32,093 nucleotides of DNA. Source: Adhaeribacter aerolatus. GTDB lineage: Bacteria > Bacteroidota > Bacteroidia > Cytophagales > Hymenobacteraceae. The first letter of the stretch is position 1. Every line of letters starts with the position of its first letter. Location of the stretch: the NCBI RefSeq assembly GCF_007991635.1, contig NZ_BJYS01000059.1:1-32093 (forward strand), given 5' to 3'. A model generated the notes under the pieces. The model did no database searches and had not been told where the DNA came from. It worked only from the letters and a program-made list of their open reading frames with translations. Shown piece after piece: positions 1 through 7,537 of this stretch. The position numbers were made by a program, and so were the translations under genes.

Positions 1-221
1 TATTCCATCTCCTTAAACAATCCACTGCCTTTTTTTATCCCAGCATACTTTTTATTCCACTACCTAATTTTTTTTCATTTTCGTCCAAATTGGAGCAATC
101 CTGGTAATAATAAACAGATAATATAAACTGCCGTTAATCTGCTTTGGCTCGTATATAATAAGTGTTGTTCTTCAAACAAAATGCCTTTGTTGGTTCTTCC
201 GGCCTTTTATTCTGATTTACT

Positions 222-1139
222 ATGAAATATAAAATACTCGTTTTAATCATTTTTGCTGCTTTCTTAGGCTTCTTCCTGATGCTGGCTACCTGCGTCCGGC
301 GGACTGATACCAACACGGGGCGGGAGGAAGAAAACAGGGCTACTATGCAGAAACCCGCTGCCCGAACGGCATTTACCGGAAGTGAGCACTTATTGTTGGG
401 TAATCCCAGTAATGCCACCCCCGACGAAAATAATTTTAACAATTATTTACTGGATAAGCCGCAGTTTGCCCTTTCTTACAGCCGCGACCGGGGTACTCCC
501 AACTGGGTGAGCTGGCATGTAAGTCGTACTTGGCTGGGCGATGCGCCGCGGCAGGATAATTTCCGGACCGACACTTCGCTACCCTCCGATTGGTACAAGG
601 TAAATACGTATGCATATTCCGGCAGCGGTTTCGACCGGGGCCATAATTGTCCGTCGGCCGATCGCTCCAAAACCCCGGAGGATAATGCTGCTACTTTTCT
701 GATGACGAATATTATTCCGCAGGCACCAACCCATAACCGCGAAACCTGGGGCAATATGGAAGAATATATCCGGACGTTGGTGGAGCAGGGCGGGCAGGAG
801 TGCTACATAATAATGGGGAGCTACGGCACCGGTGGCACCGGCAGCAGTGGGTTTAAAGAAACCATTGCCGGCGGAAAAATAACGGTGCCCGCTCAAATCT
901 GGAAAGTAGTGGTGGTTTTACCGGAAGGCGACGACGATGGCAACCGTATTAACCAGGATACCCGGGTAATTGCGGTAAATACGCCCAACACCAATAATGC
1001 TAACCCCGACTGGAGTACTTACCTGACCACCGTAGATGTCATTGAAGCCGCTACCAGCTACGACCTGCTTTCGGACTTGCCCGACGAGATAGAACAGGTG
1101 CTGGAAGCAAAAGTTGATGCCGGCCCGGATCGTCGGTAA
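222..1139 (+). CDS. DNA/RNA non-specific endonuclease (NucA/NUC1 type), exported
   Basis: A 305-residue sugar-nonspecific nuclease of the beta-beta-alpha-metal class, expected to cut DNA and RNA with Mg2+. The hallmark DRGH motif is at residues 138-141 (His141 as general base), followed by N163 and by N172 in HNRETWGN, where the family binds its metal. Residues 1-23 form a hydrophobic export signal ending LATC, so Cys24 may carry lipid; Thr before Cys makes this an imperfect lipobox and an uncleaved anchor is also possible. The linker at about 25-55 is low in hydrophobics. The next gene downstream, 46 nt away on the same strand, is a NuiA-like inhibitor, which fits a nuclease/inhibitor pair. 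The start chosen is the first ATG before the signal peptide. Family assignment is firm; the cellular role (nutrient scavenging or antagonism) is inference. Confidence 0.93.
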   Translation: MKYKILVLIIFAAFLGFFLMLATCVRRTDTNTGREEENRATMQKPAARTAFTGSEHLLLGNPSNATPDENNFNNYLLDKPQFALSYSRDRGTPNWVSWHVSRTWLGDAPRQDNFRTDTSLPSDWYKVNTYAYSGSGFDRGHNCPSADRSKTPEDNAATFLMTNIIPQAPTHNRETWGNMEEYIRTLVEQGGQECYIIMGSYGTGGTGSSGFKETIAGGKITVPAQIWKVVVVLPEGDDDGNRINQDTRVIAVNTPNTNNANPDWSTYLTTVDVIEAATSYDLLSDLPDEIEQVLEAKVDAGPDRR

Positions 1140-1185
1140 ATATTTTCAATAATCACCTTTCAACAATATAATTTTTTCTTTTTTC

Positions 1186-1608
1186 ATGGCGGAAGTAAAT
1201 GCACCGGCGGTTGATATTTTTATGAAGAATTTGCAGGAACGCTGCGAAGGTTTATTTTACCTGAGTGAAAGCGAATACCCGCTCGAACCAATTATTTTGG
1301 AGGTGTCGGATACTGCGGCTGTTACGAACGCTGATGTGTTGAAATTAGCTGGGCAACCCGAAGATGCTCCGGTGGAAGTGGTGGATTTGCCTTATTTTCT
1401 CCGGAACCAGACGGCCGATGTACCCGATCCCGACGAGTTTATCCAAACCATGGTACAACGTTTCCGGGATTTACAAGCCTTCTTGCTAGCGCAACTACAG
1501 GAGGTAAAGGTTTACCGTATTGGTCGGCGGGAAATTCAGGTGTACGCTTTGGGTAAGTTAAACCAATCGCAACTGGCTGGTTTCAAAACTACTTCCGTAG
1601 AAACCTAA
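1186..1608 (+). CDS. NuiA-like nuclease inhibitor
   Basis: A 140-residue acidic protein with no signal peptide, so cytoplasmic. It resembles NuiA of Anabaena, the protein inhibitor of nuclease NucA: SESEYP at residues 27-32 matches the NuiA N-terminal segment, GQPEDAPVEVVD at about 56-67 matches its middle, and the end keeps the YRIG...YALG...AGF.T..VET pattern. From the NucA-NuiA complex it is known that the N-terminal Glu region and the C-terminal Thr contact the nuclease active site; this protein also ends in Thr. It lies 46 nt after the nuclease gene and in the same direction, so the two are probably co-transcribed. The recognition is from remembered family sequence, not a search. Confidence 0.85.
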   Translation: MAEVNAPAVDIFMKNLQERCEGLFYLSESEYPLEPIILEVSDTAAVTNADVLKLAGQPEDAPVEVVDLPYFLRNQTADVPDPDEFIQTMVQRFRDLQAFLLAQLQEVKVYRIGRREIQVYALGKLNQSQLAGFKTTSVET

Positions 1609-1761
1609 TATTTGCTTTAGGAACCGTATCCCTGAAAGCTGATGAAGCTCTTTTTGCTTGCTGCATCTTCCTTCCGGTTACAACCATTCCAATTTCCTTC
1701 TGCTAATACCAAATCTCTTGAAGGTTCTTTCCTAACAGAACTATGGTTTTACCGGTTGTAC

Positions 1762-1794
1762 AAACCTCCCGGGTATTAAAGACCGGTGAGGTTT
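1762..1794. terminator. Hairpin, probable terminator or small palindromic repeat
   Basis: Arms AAACCTC and GAGGTTT with an inner CCGG/CCGG pairing around a GTATTAAAGA loop; on the plus strand the right arm runs into TTTTAA. It lies 154 nt after the nuclease inhibitor stop. The loop and inner stem resemble those of the hairpin at 1908-1940. Confidence 0.5.
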
Positions 1795-1907
1795 TAAGCA
1801 ATGGCAGCTAGTTTATGCGAGTTGGTATAACCTGTTGTTTGCCGGGGAAATATCCCGCAAATAGCGCCACATTCTATCAGTCCTCATCACCGAACGATCA
1901 TCGGTTT

Positions 1908-1940
1908 AAATCGCCCGGGTTAGAAAGACCTGGGTGATTT
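1908..1940. terminator. Hairpin, probable terminator between convergent genes
   Basis: Arms AAATC/GATTT, then CCC/GGG and GGT/ACC around a short TAGAAAG loop. It sits 22 nt beyond the GH28 stop codon, read from the minus strand, and could stop transcription in either direction. Confidence 0.5.
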
Positions 1941-1961
1941 TCCAGCTTGCTATTTTCGGAA

Positions 1962-3407
1962 TTATTCTGCTTGCTCCGTCACTGCTACTGGTTTGCCGTT
2001 GATCGTAACATTCTGAAATACAATATCCTTTACATTGGAGAATTTGTAAGGTTCTTTTACACTTTTAATATCTACATCAATCAACTTTATATTCTGAACC
2101 GGCGATTGTTTATAGCCTTCCAGCAGCACACCCACTTTGCCGCCGTTTTCCACCACCATATTTTTTACTTCAATATTGCGCACGGTGGGCACGTAGGCTC
2201 CCGAATCTTCGTAGAACATGGTGGCAATAATTACCTGTTCTTTTACCTGGCCTACTTTTATGTTGCGCATATAAATATTCTCAACCGTACCGCCGCGCGC
2301 TGAGCTGGTTTTAATGCGGAAGGCTCTATCCAGCAGTGGGCTGTTCATGGTGCAGTTTTCGGCGAATATATTGCGGGCGCCCCCCGATATTTCGCTGCCG
2401 ATTACTACGCCGCCATGGCCGTTAGCCATAGAACAACCCTGGATGATAATATTTTCGGAAGGGATGTTCAGGCGGCGACCATCTGCATTGCGGCCCGATT
2501 TAATTGCAATACAATCATCGCCGGTGTTAAAGAAGCAATCTTTTATCAGCACGTTCTTGCACGATTCCGGGTCGCAGCCATCGGAGTTGGGACCTTGGCT
2601 TTCAACGGTTACTTTCTCGATGGTTACATTCGTACATAACACCGGGTTCAGAATCCACATCGGCGAGTTAATAAAGGTTACGCCCTGAATCAATACATTT
2701 TCGCAACGGTAAGGCTGCACAAATTGGGGGCGCAGGTAAAAACCTGACCCAAATTTCCGGTCCCGTACCGGCACATTGTCTTCGGCCATCTTAAACAAAG
2801 CGGCGCGTTTATCCGAATCGGTTTGGTTGGGAGTGCCGGGTTTGTAGCCGTAACGTTCCTGACCTTTCCAGGGCCACCAATTAGTTTCGTTAGCCCCGCC
2901 GTCCAGAATGCCTTCACCGGTAATGGCAATATTTTTCTGTTCAAAAGCATAAATCAACGGCGAATAATTCATGAGTTCTACGCCTTCCCAGCGGGTATAA
3001 ACCAAGGGTAAATAATCTTCAGGTTTCGTAGAAAAAGAAATGCGCGCTTCTTTTACAACGTGCAGGTTTACATTGCTGAGCAGGTGAATAGGACCGGTAT
3101 AATAATTCCCCGCCGGAACCAGCACCCGGCCACCACCGGCCTGGTTGCAAGCAGCAATGGCTTTCCGGAAAGCTTCGGTGCAGTTGGTTTTGCCATCACC
3201 AATGGCGCCGTAAGCTGTTACCTCAAAATCTTTCTGAGGAAATTCGGGAGCTTTTATTTCCTTTAAAATAGCGGCTGCTTTTTCCCACGGGTCTTCTTGT
3301 CCGGCAGTGGGCTTTTCCTGCGGGTTGTTACCCGGGCGGCACGACCAGCTAAATAGTAGGAGCAGGAGCAGAGCCCCGCCTGGTACAATATATTTTGCTA
3401 ATTTCAT
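1962..3407 (-). CDS. GH28 polygalacturonase-like lipoprotein
   Basis: A 481-residue pectin-type glycoside hydrolase (right-handed beta-helix, family 28), predicted to cleave galacturonide or rhamnogalacturonide linkages at the cell surface. The open frame extends to 3494, but the start at 3407 gives a clean lipoprotein signal (LLLLLFSWSC, Cys23) and avoids overlap with the upstream gene. Residues about 60-120 carry the pectate-lyase-superfamily entry motif (YGAIGDGKTN ... AGNYYTGPI). GH28 catalytic motifs follow in order: SDG with Asp276 (in place of NTD), GDD at 296-298, GHG with His331, and RIK at 364-366. The VOC gene lies 26 nt upstream on the same strand, so the two are probably one transcript. 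No SusC/SusD pair is nearby, so this is not a classical polysaccharide utilisation locus. Confidence 0.92.
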   Translation of the reverse strand: MKLAKYIVPGGALLLLLLFSWSCRPGNNPQEKPTAGQEDPWEKAAAILKEIKAPEFPQKDFEVTAYGAIGDGKTNCTEAFRKAIAACNQAGGGRVLVPAGNYYTGPIHLLSNVNLHVVKEARISFSTKPEDYLPLVYTRWEGVELMNYSPLIYAFEQKNIAITGEGILDGGANETNWWPWKGQERYGYKPGTPNQTDSDKRAALFKMAEDNVPVRDRKFGSGFYLRPQFVQPYRCENVLIQGVTFINSPMWILNPVLCTNVTIEKVTVESQGPNSDGCDPESCKNVLIKDCFFNTGDDCIAIKSGRNADGRRLNIPSENIIIQGCSMANGHGGVVIGSEISGGARNIFAENCTMNSPLLDRAFRIKTSSARGGTVENIYMRNIKVGQVKEQVIIATMFYEDSGAYVPTVRNIEVKNMVVENGGKVGVLLEGYKQSPVQNIKLIDVDIKSVKEPYKFSNVKDIVFQNVTINGKPVAVTEQAE

Positions 3408-3433
3408 TTTTAAACTTTTATGAGCTAACCAAA

Positions 3434-3850
3434 TTAGGGCAAGGCATTGTAATGGTCTTCTACGAGGGCCAACAAGGGTTGTCCTCTTTTGCACAACTGA
3501 ACGGCTAAACCCCAGGGATCGCGCAGCATCACCAAATGCGAGCCATCGGTTAAATGCTGGTCCGAAACCAGGGTAGCGCCGGCCTTAACCAATCGATCTT
3601 TGTCTACGTCGGGATTTTCGGATACAAAAGCCAGGTGTACCAGCAGCGGGTTCATGGTACGGTAAGGCGGCACTTCGTCCGGCGGATTTAAATAGATTTC
3701 AACCATTATCCGGCCGCTGTCGTCGGCCAGAAAGGTAGTAAAAGGCGCTTCAGGGTTTTGGCGTACTATTCGCAAACCCAAATTATCTACGTACCAGGCC
3801 GCCATGGCCAACGGATTTTCTACGTTCAGGGCAAAATGTTCTAGTTTCAT
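3434..3850 (-). CDS. VOC-family (glyoxalase/dioxygenase fold) protein
   Basis: A 138-residue small metal-binding-fold protein of the vicinal oxygen chelate superfamily. Features are the opening MKLEHFALNVENP (His5 as a potential metal ligand), the paired beta-alpha-beta-beta-beta halves, VHLAFVSEN at about 71-79 starting the second half, and a WGLAVQLCKRGQP ending typical of such proteins. The substrate cannot be told from sequence; glyoxalase, fosfomycin-resistance and extradiol enzymes share this fold. It is the first gene of a two-gene unit with the GH28 lipoprotein 26 nt downstream. An AT-rich stretch TATATTTA (minus strand) lies just before the start and resembles a -7 element. Confidence 0.85.
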   Translation of the reverse strand: MKLEHFALNVENPLAMAAWYVDNLGLRIVRQNPEAPFTTFLADDSGRIMVEIYLNPPDEVPPYRTMNPLLVHLAFVSENPDVDKDRLVKAGATLVSDQHLTDGSHLVMLRDPWGLAVQLCKRGQPLLALVEDHYNALP

Positions 3851-4035
3851 AGGAGTGCTAAATATATTCCGAAATGCCGAATAATTAGACTCTGAAGGAA
3901 AATTTACTTCTGTTACCCGATAGATAACCGAAATCTGCGGCGGTGTTTGGTTAAATAATTTTTTTAAAGGAGGGTTTGATGAGGTGGGTAACCAGGTGTA
4001 GCTTTAAGCCGGGCAGCAAGGTTATAGATTGAAGC

Positions 4036-4224
4036 TTATTTCTTGTTTTTATTTTCAGGTCTCTGGCCGGTTTGCTTAATTTCTTTTTCGTACCGAATAA
4101 ATGCGGCCATCAACTCTTTCAGTTCTAATGCTTCAGGCGTATTAGGTTGCGCATTGGCTAATTGCTCTAAACGCTTAGCTGCCTGCTGATATTCTATACT
4201 ACTTCCTAAAACTCTGAAATGCAT
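4036..4224 (-). CDS. Short HigA-like antitoxin N-terminal segment, no DNA-binding domain
   Basis: A 62-residue protein. The stretch YQQAAKRLEQLANAQPNTPE followed by ALELKELMAAFIRYEKE is the pattern seen at the N-terminus of HigA/XRE-type antitoxins (an AxxRLExL...A.P.TPE..EL..L...I..YE repeat), but those proteins continue into a helix-turn-helix domain. Here the chain ends in a Lys/Asn-rich tail (ENKNKK) without one. No HigB-like toxin is adjacent: the neighbours are the VOC gene and anmK. It may be a stand-alone small protein or a reduced antitoxin. The frame has a clear ATG and coding-like codons. Confidence 0.6.
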   Translation of the reverse strand: MHFRVLGSSIEYQQAAKRLEQLANAQPNTPEALELKELMAAFIRYEKEIKQTGQRPENKNKK

Positions 4225-4739
4225 TGTTCTATTTTAATATTATTCCGGGTATCTGATTTTACGGAATATTTAATTAGTTTAATACGTAAAATTAGTAAGT
4301 GTAAATGCTGAATTTTAGAGATTTACCGGTACGTAAACTTGTTTCTTCCTGCTGACTGGTTTCTCTGCTACCCAATAGCGGCCGAAAAGTAAAGCAAACC
4401 ACCCATAAATATACCCGCTGCTATATTGGCAAAAGTAAAGTAGATTGGTGGCGCATTTCTCTAAAAAAATTCTAAAATACTTTAAATATCACTTTTAGCT
4501 AGTTTTACAAATTAAGACAAATACCAAGCCACTTATAGCTTGGGGAGCAGGTAGATAACACTATAGTAAATTTTTTGATCAGGAATGAGAAATATTTCAG
4601 CTTAATTCTAAAACAAGCTTCCTGATTTAGTTACAATTATGGATTAGGGTTAACTTGTTTTAAAAGATTGCTCTCTAAGCCTTAATAGCATTAACTTTAG
4701 GAGATTAATTGCCTTCATTTTTTAAATGAAAAAACAAGT
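4225..4739. other. Long intergenic region before anmK
   Basis: 515 bp, AT-rich. On the minus strand 4371-4460 is an open stretch with no ATG at its start, encoding a very hydrophobic peptide (ANIAAGIFMGGLLYFSAAIG at its end, stop at 4368-4370). It looks like a membrane-helix remnant but cannot be called a gene. A small inverted repeat (TTCATTT/AAATGAA, 4714-4730) lies just before anmK. I see no clear -33/-7 promoter. Confidence 0.4.
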
Positions 4740-5939
4740 ATGTCTAAGAGCCTTGAACATTTATACCAGTTAAGTAAAAAAGAAAGCAGAATAATTATTG
4801 GTTTAATGTCGGGCACCTCTTTAGATGGGTTAGATGTAGCCCTGTGTGCTTTGGCTGGTAGCGGTCCGGCCACCCGGGTAAACTTGCTGCAGTTTAGCAC
4901 AGTACCTTATACTGATAAGCTTAAAAAAGAAATAAAAAATATTTTTTCGAAACGCCAGGTTGATTTACAGCAGGTTTGTCTCTTGAATGCTTATATAGGA
5001 ACCTATCACGGAACTTTGATTCTGGATTGTCTGCGGCAGTGGGGTGTCCGGCCCGATGAGGTGGATCTGATAGCCAGCCACGGGCAGACCATTTACCACG
5101 CGCCGGCGGCTTTACACGGTTTACCGGATATGCCCAACGCAACGCTCCAGATTGGCGACGGCGATCACCTGGCTGTAAAAACCGGAATTATTACCTTGAG
5201 TGATTTCCGGCAAAAACACATAGCGGCCGGCGGCGAGGGTGCTCCTTTAGCGGTTTACGGAGATTATTTACTTTTTTCGGAAAAAGGGCAGGACCGGATT
5301 ATGCTGAATATTGGGGGGATAGCCAATTTTACGTATTTACCCGGCAGTTTAGATCCCGCGCAAATATTTTCGTCGGATGTTGGCCCAGGCAATACCATCA
5401 TGGATGCTTTTATTCAAAGCCAGTACCCCGATAAATATTACGATGCAGACGGTGCGCTGGCCGCCGGTGGTACTTACCACCCCAGTTTGCTAGCGGCGCT
5501 GCTCGACCACGATTTCTTCCGGCAACCCTTTCCTAAAACAACTGGCCCGGAATTGTTTAATTTAAACTATTTAAGCGAAGCGCTCCGTAAAACGCCTATA
5601 AACCAAATGTCCCCAGCTGATATAATGGCTACACTGAACCGGTTTTCGGCAGAGGCGATTGCCGGCGCTATAAAAAAGACTTTAGGAGAAAGTAACGGTG
5701 AAATTTTTGTCAGTGGTGGCGGTATGCACAATCCTTTGCTCTTGAAAAATATTCAGGAACTCTTACGGCAGATGCGTATCCGGTCGCTGAATACGCTGGG
5801 CATTAACCCGGATGCGAAGGAGGCAATTTTATTTGCCACTTTGGCCAACGAATGTATTGCCGGCCAAAGCCCGGGTTTGGGCGCAGGCAATCCCAAAATA
5901 CCAGCTATCCGGATGGGCAAAATCAGTTTGCCCGACTAA
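4740..5939 (+). CDS. anmK: Anhydro-N-acetylmuramic acid kinase
   Basis: A 399-residue ATP-dependent kinase that opens the 1,6-anhydro ring of anhydroMurNAc and phosphorylates it to MurNAc-6-phosphate, a step in peptidoglycan recycling in the cytoplasm. The hallmark GLMSGTSLDGLDVALC is at residues 21-36, and SHGQT, the GDGDHLA segment, NIGGIANFTYLP, SDVGPGNTIMDA and the C-terminal SGGGMHNPLL nucleotide-binding motif follow in family order. Length is normal for the family (about 370-400). No murQ etherase gene is visible in this window, so the pathway is split. The downstream neighbour is convergent, 57 nt away, with a small GCCTGCAGGC palindrome between them. Confidence 0.96.
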   Translation: MSKSLEHLYQLSKKESRIIIGLMSGTSLDGLDVALCALAGSGPATRVNLLQFSTVPYTDKLKKEIKNIFSKRQVDLQQVCLLNAYIGTYHGTLILDCLRQWGVRPDEVDLIASHGQTIYHAPAALHGLPDMPNATLQIGDGDHLAVKTGIITLSDFRQKHIAAGGEGAPLAVYGDYLLFSEKGQDRIMLNIGGIANFTYLPGSLDPAQIFSSDVGPGNTIMDAFIQSQYPDKYYDADGALAAGGTYHPSLLAALLDHDFFRQPFPKTTGPELFNLNYLSEALRKTPINQMSPADIMATLNRFSAEAIAGAIKKTLGESNGEIFVSGGGMHNPLLLKNIQELLRQMRIRSLNTLGINPDAKEAILFATLANECIAGQSPGLGAGNPKIPAIRMGKISLPD

Positions 5940-5996
5940 AACCTGGATAACAATTTAAGAAATAAAGGCCTGCAGGCTGGGCGCTTGCCAAATGTT

Positions 5997-6314
5997 TTAC
6001 CAGATATTTTCGTCACCGGTTAAATCGGAACTGAATCCCTGTTGCGGATTATAGGGCGTGCCTTTACCCTCCAGGTGATTTTGGATATCTACTTGCAGTT
6101 TTATCCGGTCCAGTACCAGAAACTCGGACCAGCGTTGCTGGTCACGGTAAGTCATCCGGTCTATCAACTCGGGCAGGCTGATGCTTTTTTGCTGTTCCAC
6201 CATTTCTTTTAAAAAAGGATCCGATTCCAGCAGGGTTCTGATTTTAATCCGGAAATAGGCATTCAGTTCAGTGTACCGGGCCTGGTCCCAATTTTCTAAA
6301 TCGTTTTGCGCCAT
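5997..6314 (-). CDS. Hypothetical protein, 105 residues
   Basis: I do not recognise this protein. It is soluble, mostly helical by composition, rich in charged residues and Gln (RIKIRTLLESDPFLKEMVEQ; MTYRDQQRWSEFLVLDRIK), with a disordered-looking tail (GTPYNPQQGFSSDLTGDENIW). There is no signal peptide, membrane helix or Cys cluster. The frame is well supported by its full-length ATG start and coding-like codon choice. It is convergent with anmK and is followed upstream by a long region containing a coding-like frame on the same strand. Confidence 0.65.
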   Translation of the reverse strand: MAQNDLENWDQARYTELNAYFRIKIRTLLESDPFLKEMVEQQKSISLPELIDRMTYRDQQRWSEFLVLDRIKLQVDIQNHLEGKGTPYNPQQGFSSDLTGDENIW

Positions 6315-6350
6315 ATACAGGTTGTATGCTTTTTCAACGGAAAAGTTACT

Positions 6351-6557
6351 TTATCTTTTCACACAAAGTACTACCGGCATATAAAAAACCACCAGCCGAC
6401 CTGCCTGGTCTCCGTTTGTAAAAGAAAAGGAAGGCATGAAAACAGTTTTTGAGAAATAGAACTGGAACGAAATAACCGCCAGGCGCCCGATAACGTAAAA
6501 TATTAGCCAAGGTTCTTTAGCCGGAATATTTAGAGAAGGCGCCTGCCGGATTATATT
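6351..6557 (-). pseudogene. Coding-like frame without a start codon, possible membrane-protein remnant
   Basis: An open minus-strand frame of 68 codons between two stops, with no ATG in its first half. The translation is coherent (SLNIPAKEPWLIFYVIGRLA, a hydrophobic stretch, then FTNGDQAGRLVVFYMPVVLC and Lys-Arg before the stop) and uses codons like the neighbouring genes. It could be a 5'-truncated gene, a gene with an unusual start, or chance. It ends 37 nt before the start of the 105-residue gene on the same strand. Confidence 0.3.
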
Positions 6558-6726
6558 TTAGTTTAAACTCAGATCAATCTAATCTCCAGTGTATCGTTTT
6601 GGGGCAGATAAAGCTGGCAACACGTTTAATACCAAAACAAACCGTAAACAGGCACCCGAATAGATACAGGCATCAAATTCGCTAAATAGGATTAGCCGCT
6701 GCTTCTATTTAAATGCTTGTAACTAT
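6558..6726. other. Intergenic remainder
   Basis: With the coding-like frame at 6351-6557, this makes up a 412-bp gap between two minus-strand hypotheticals. No RNA gene, promoter or repeat was recognised here. Confidence 0.4.
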
Positions 6727-6987
6727 TTAATCATATTGTTCGGTTAATAGCTGGTCGATGTTAATCTGACTTAAATACGGGTCTAAACAAATGGTGCTGG
6801 TAAAGGCTCTTACCATCGAAACCTCTCTTTCCTCGGGATCAAACCATATTTCGGCAAAGTAATCTTGCAGGTGATATAAACATACATGATGCTTTCTGCC
6901 AAACCGGATTCCTATCTGGTTCCCCTCATTCCAAACTAGCTGTAACCGCTCCTCAAGCGATAGACGCTCAAATACTTGTAAATTCAT
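6727..6987 (-). CDS. Hypothetical protein, 86 residues
   Basis: Not recognised. A soluble small protein with an amphipathic N-terminal helix (FERLSLEERLQLVWNEG) and a central beta-type stretch (VCLYHLQDYFAEIWFDPEE), ending in SQINIDQLLTEQYD. An upstream ATG at 7044 exists, but the start at 6987 is preferred because a good Bacteroidota promoter (CAAA at 7042-7045 and CAAAAATA at 7017-7024 as written on the plus strand) lies between the two and would remove the longer version from the transcript. The region upstream is very AT-rich. Confidence 0.7.
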   Translation of the reverse strand: MNLQVFERLSLEERLQLVWNEGNQIGIRFGRKHHVCLYHLQDYFAEIWFDPEEREVSMVRAFTSTICLDPYLSQINIDQLLTEQYD

Positions 6988-7016
6988 GATGCAATATAAA
7001 AATACAATTTTGATTT

Positions 7017-7045
7017 CAAAAATAGCTTTATTGTTTTTGTGCAAA
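7017..7045 (-). promoter_or_regulatory. Bacteroidota-type promoter (TTTG-N17-TATTTTTG)
   Basis: Read on the minus strand, TTTG (7045-7042) is followed after 17 nt by TATTTTTG (7024-7017), matching TTTG / TAnnTTTG. Transcription should begin about 20-25 nt before the start codon at 6987, which decides the start of that gene. Confidence 0.6.
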
Positions 7046-7327
7046 AATATTTTGTATCTTTTTGCTTGTAATCTGTAATAGTATTGATTTTAAGCCTTTT
7101 ATTATTTAAAAAATTTTTAACAATTATCTTAATAATGCAAAAATTATATATCTAAAGAGCTTAATAATACAATGTTAATATAAATAAAATTATAAGAGAT
7201 AAATTTAAGGCTAAGCACAGGCACCAGGTTATTAATACTATATAATATGCCTTCTGATATTTTTAACTTCTTCGGTAAACCAGGAAATAGTAGTTGTTAA
7301 TTTAGGCGGTCTTTGGCGCTTCTGTTC

Positions 7328-7345
7328 GCCCCAAAGGGGCTTTTT
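7328..7345 (+). terminator. Intrinsic terminator with no obvious upstream gene
   Basis: GCCCC-AAA-GGGGC followed directly by TTTTT: a strong plus-strand terminator. The nearest plus-strand gene upstream is anmK, 1.4 kb away with minus-strand genes between. The reverse reading lacks a T-run. It therefore suggests an unannotated plus-strand transcript ending here. Confidence 0.65.
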
Positions 7346-7393
7346 CCTGATGTAATGATTAGTTACTATTTTTGCCTGTATACCTGGTAATAT

Positions 7394-7510
7394 TTAGTCT
7401 TCTCTATCTTTATTTTTTACTTTACTCCAGTTATCATCTAGTTCCCACACGGCAATGGCCACCACCAATAATGCTATAATTATATAATTCATTTCCAATA
7501 CTTCTTTCAT
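7394..7510 (-). CDS. Small membrane protein, 38 residues
   Basis: A short frame with ATG at 7510 and TAA at 7394. The product has one hydrophobic helix (MNYIIIALLVVAIAVWEL, from residue 7) followed by a charged tail (DDNWSKVKNKDRED), the arrangement of a single-pass small membrane protein. A second in-frame ATG at residue 7 would give a 32-residue version. A TACATTTG -7 element on the minus strand (7537-7530) lies 20 nt before the start, supporting expression. Function unknown; many such proteins act as partners of membrane complexes, but nothing adjacent suggests which. Confidence 0.6.
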   Translation of the reverse strand: MKEVLEMNYIIIALLVVAIAVWELDDNWSKVKNKDRED

Positions 7511-7529
7511 AGCTTCACAATTTATGGTT

Positions 7530-7537
7530 CAAATGTA
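7530..7537 (-). promoter_or_regulatory. -7 promoter element for the 38-residue membrane protein
   Basis: Minus-strand TACATTTG matches TAnnTTTG at a fitting distance from the ATG at 7510. The upstream -33 region shows only a weak TTTTTC, so the call rests on the -7 box. Confidence 0.45.

Larger units (their letters stand above)
1609..1961. other. Intergenic region between convergent genes
   Basis: 353 bp between the ends of the nuclease-inhibitor pair and the GH28 gene. I see no coding frame. It contains two related hairpins (listed separately), consistent with transcription termination from both sides. Confidence 0.6.

Noticed and set aside
1-221. Possible promoter upstream of the nuclease gene
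   Set aside because: AT-rich with TTTG strings, but no TAnnTTTG with correct spacing could be identified.
1947-2303. Plus-strand 118-residue frame over the GH28 end
   Set aside because: Antisense to the GH28 catalytic region; repetitive Phe/His/Tyr composition with no domain.
4368-4460. Minus-strand hydrophobic peptide in the region before anmK
   Set aside because: Only 30 codons, no start codon in the open part; noted within the intergenic entry but not called as a gene.
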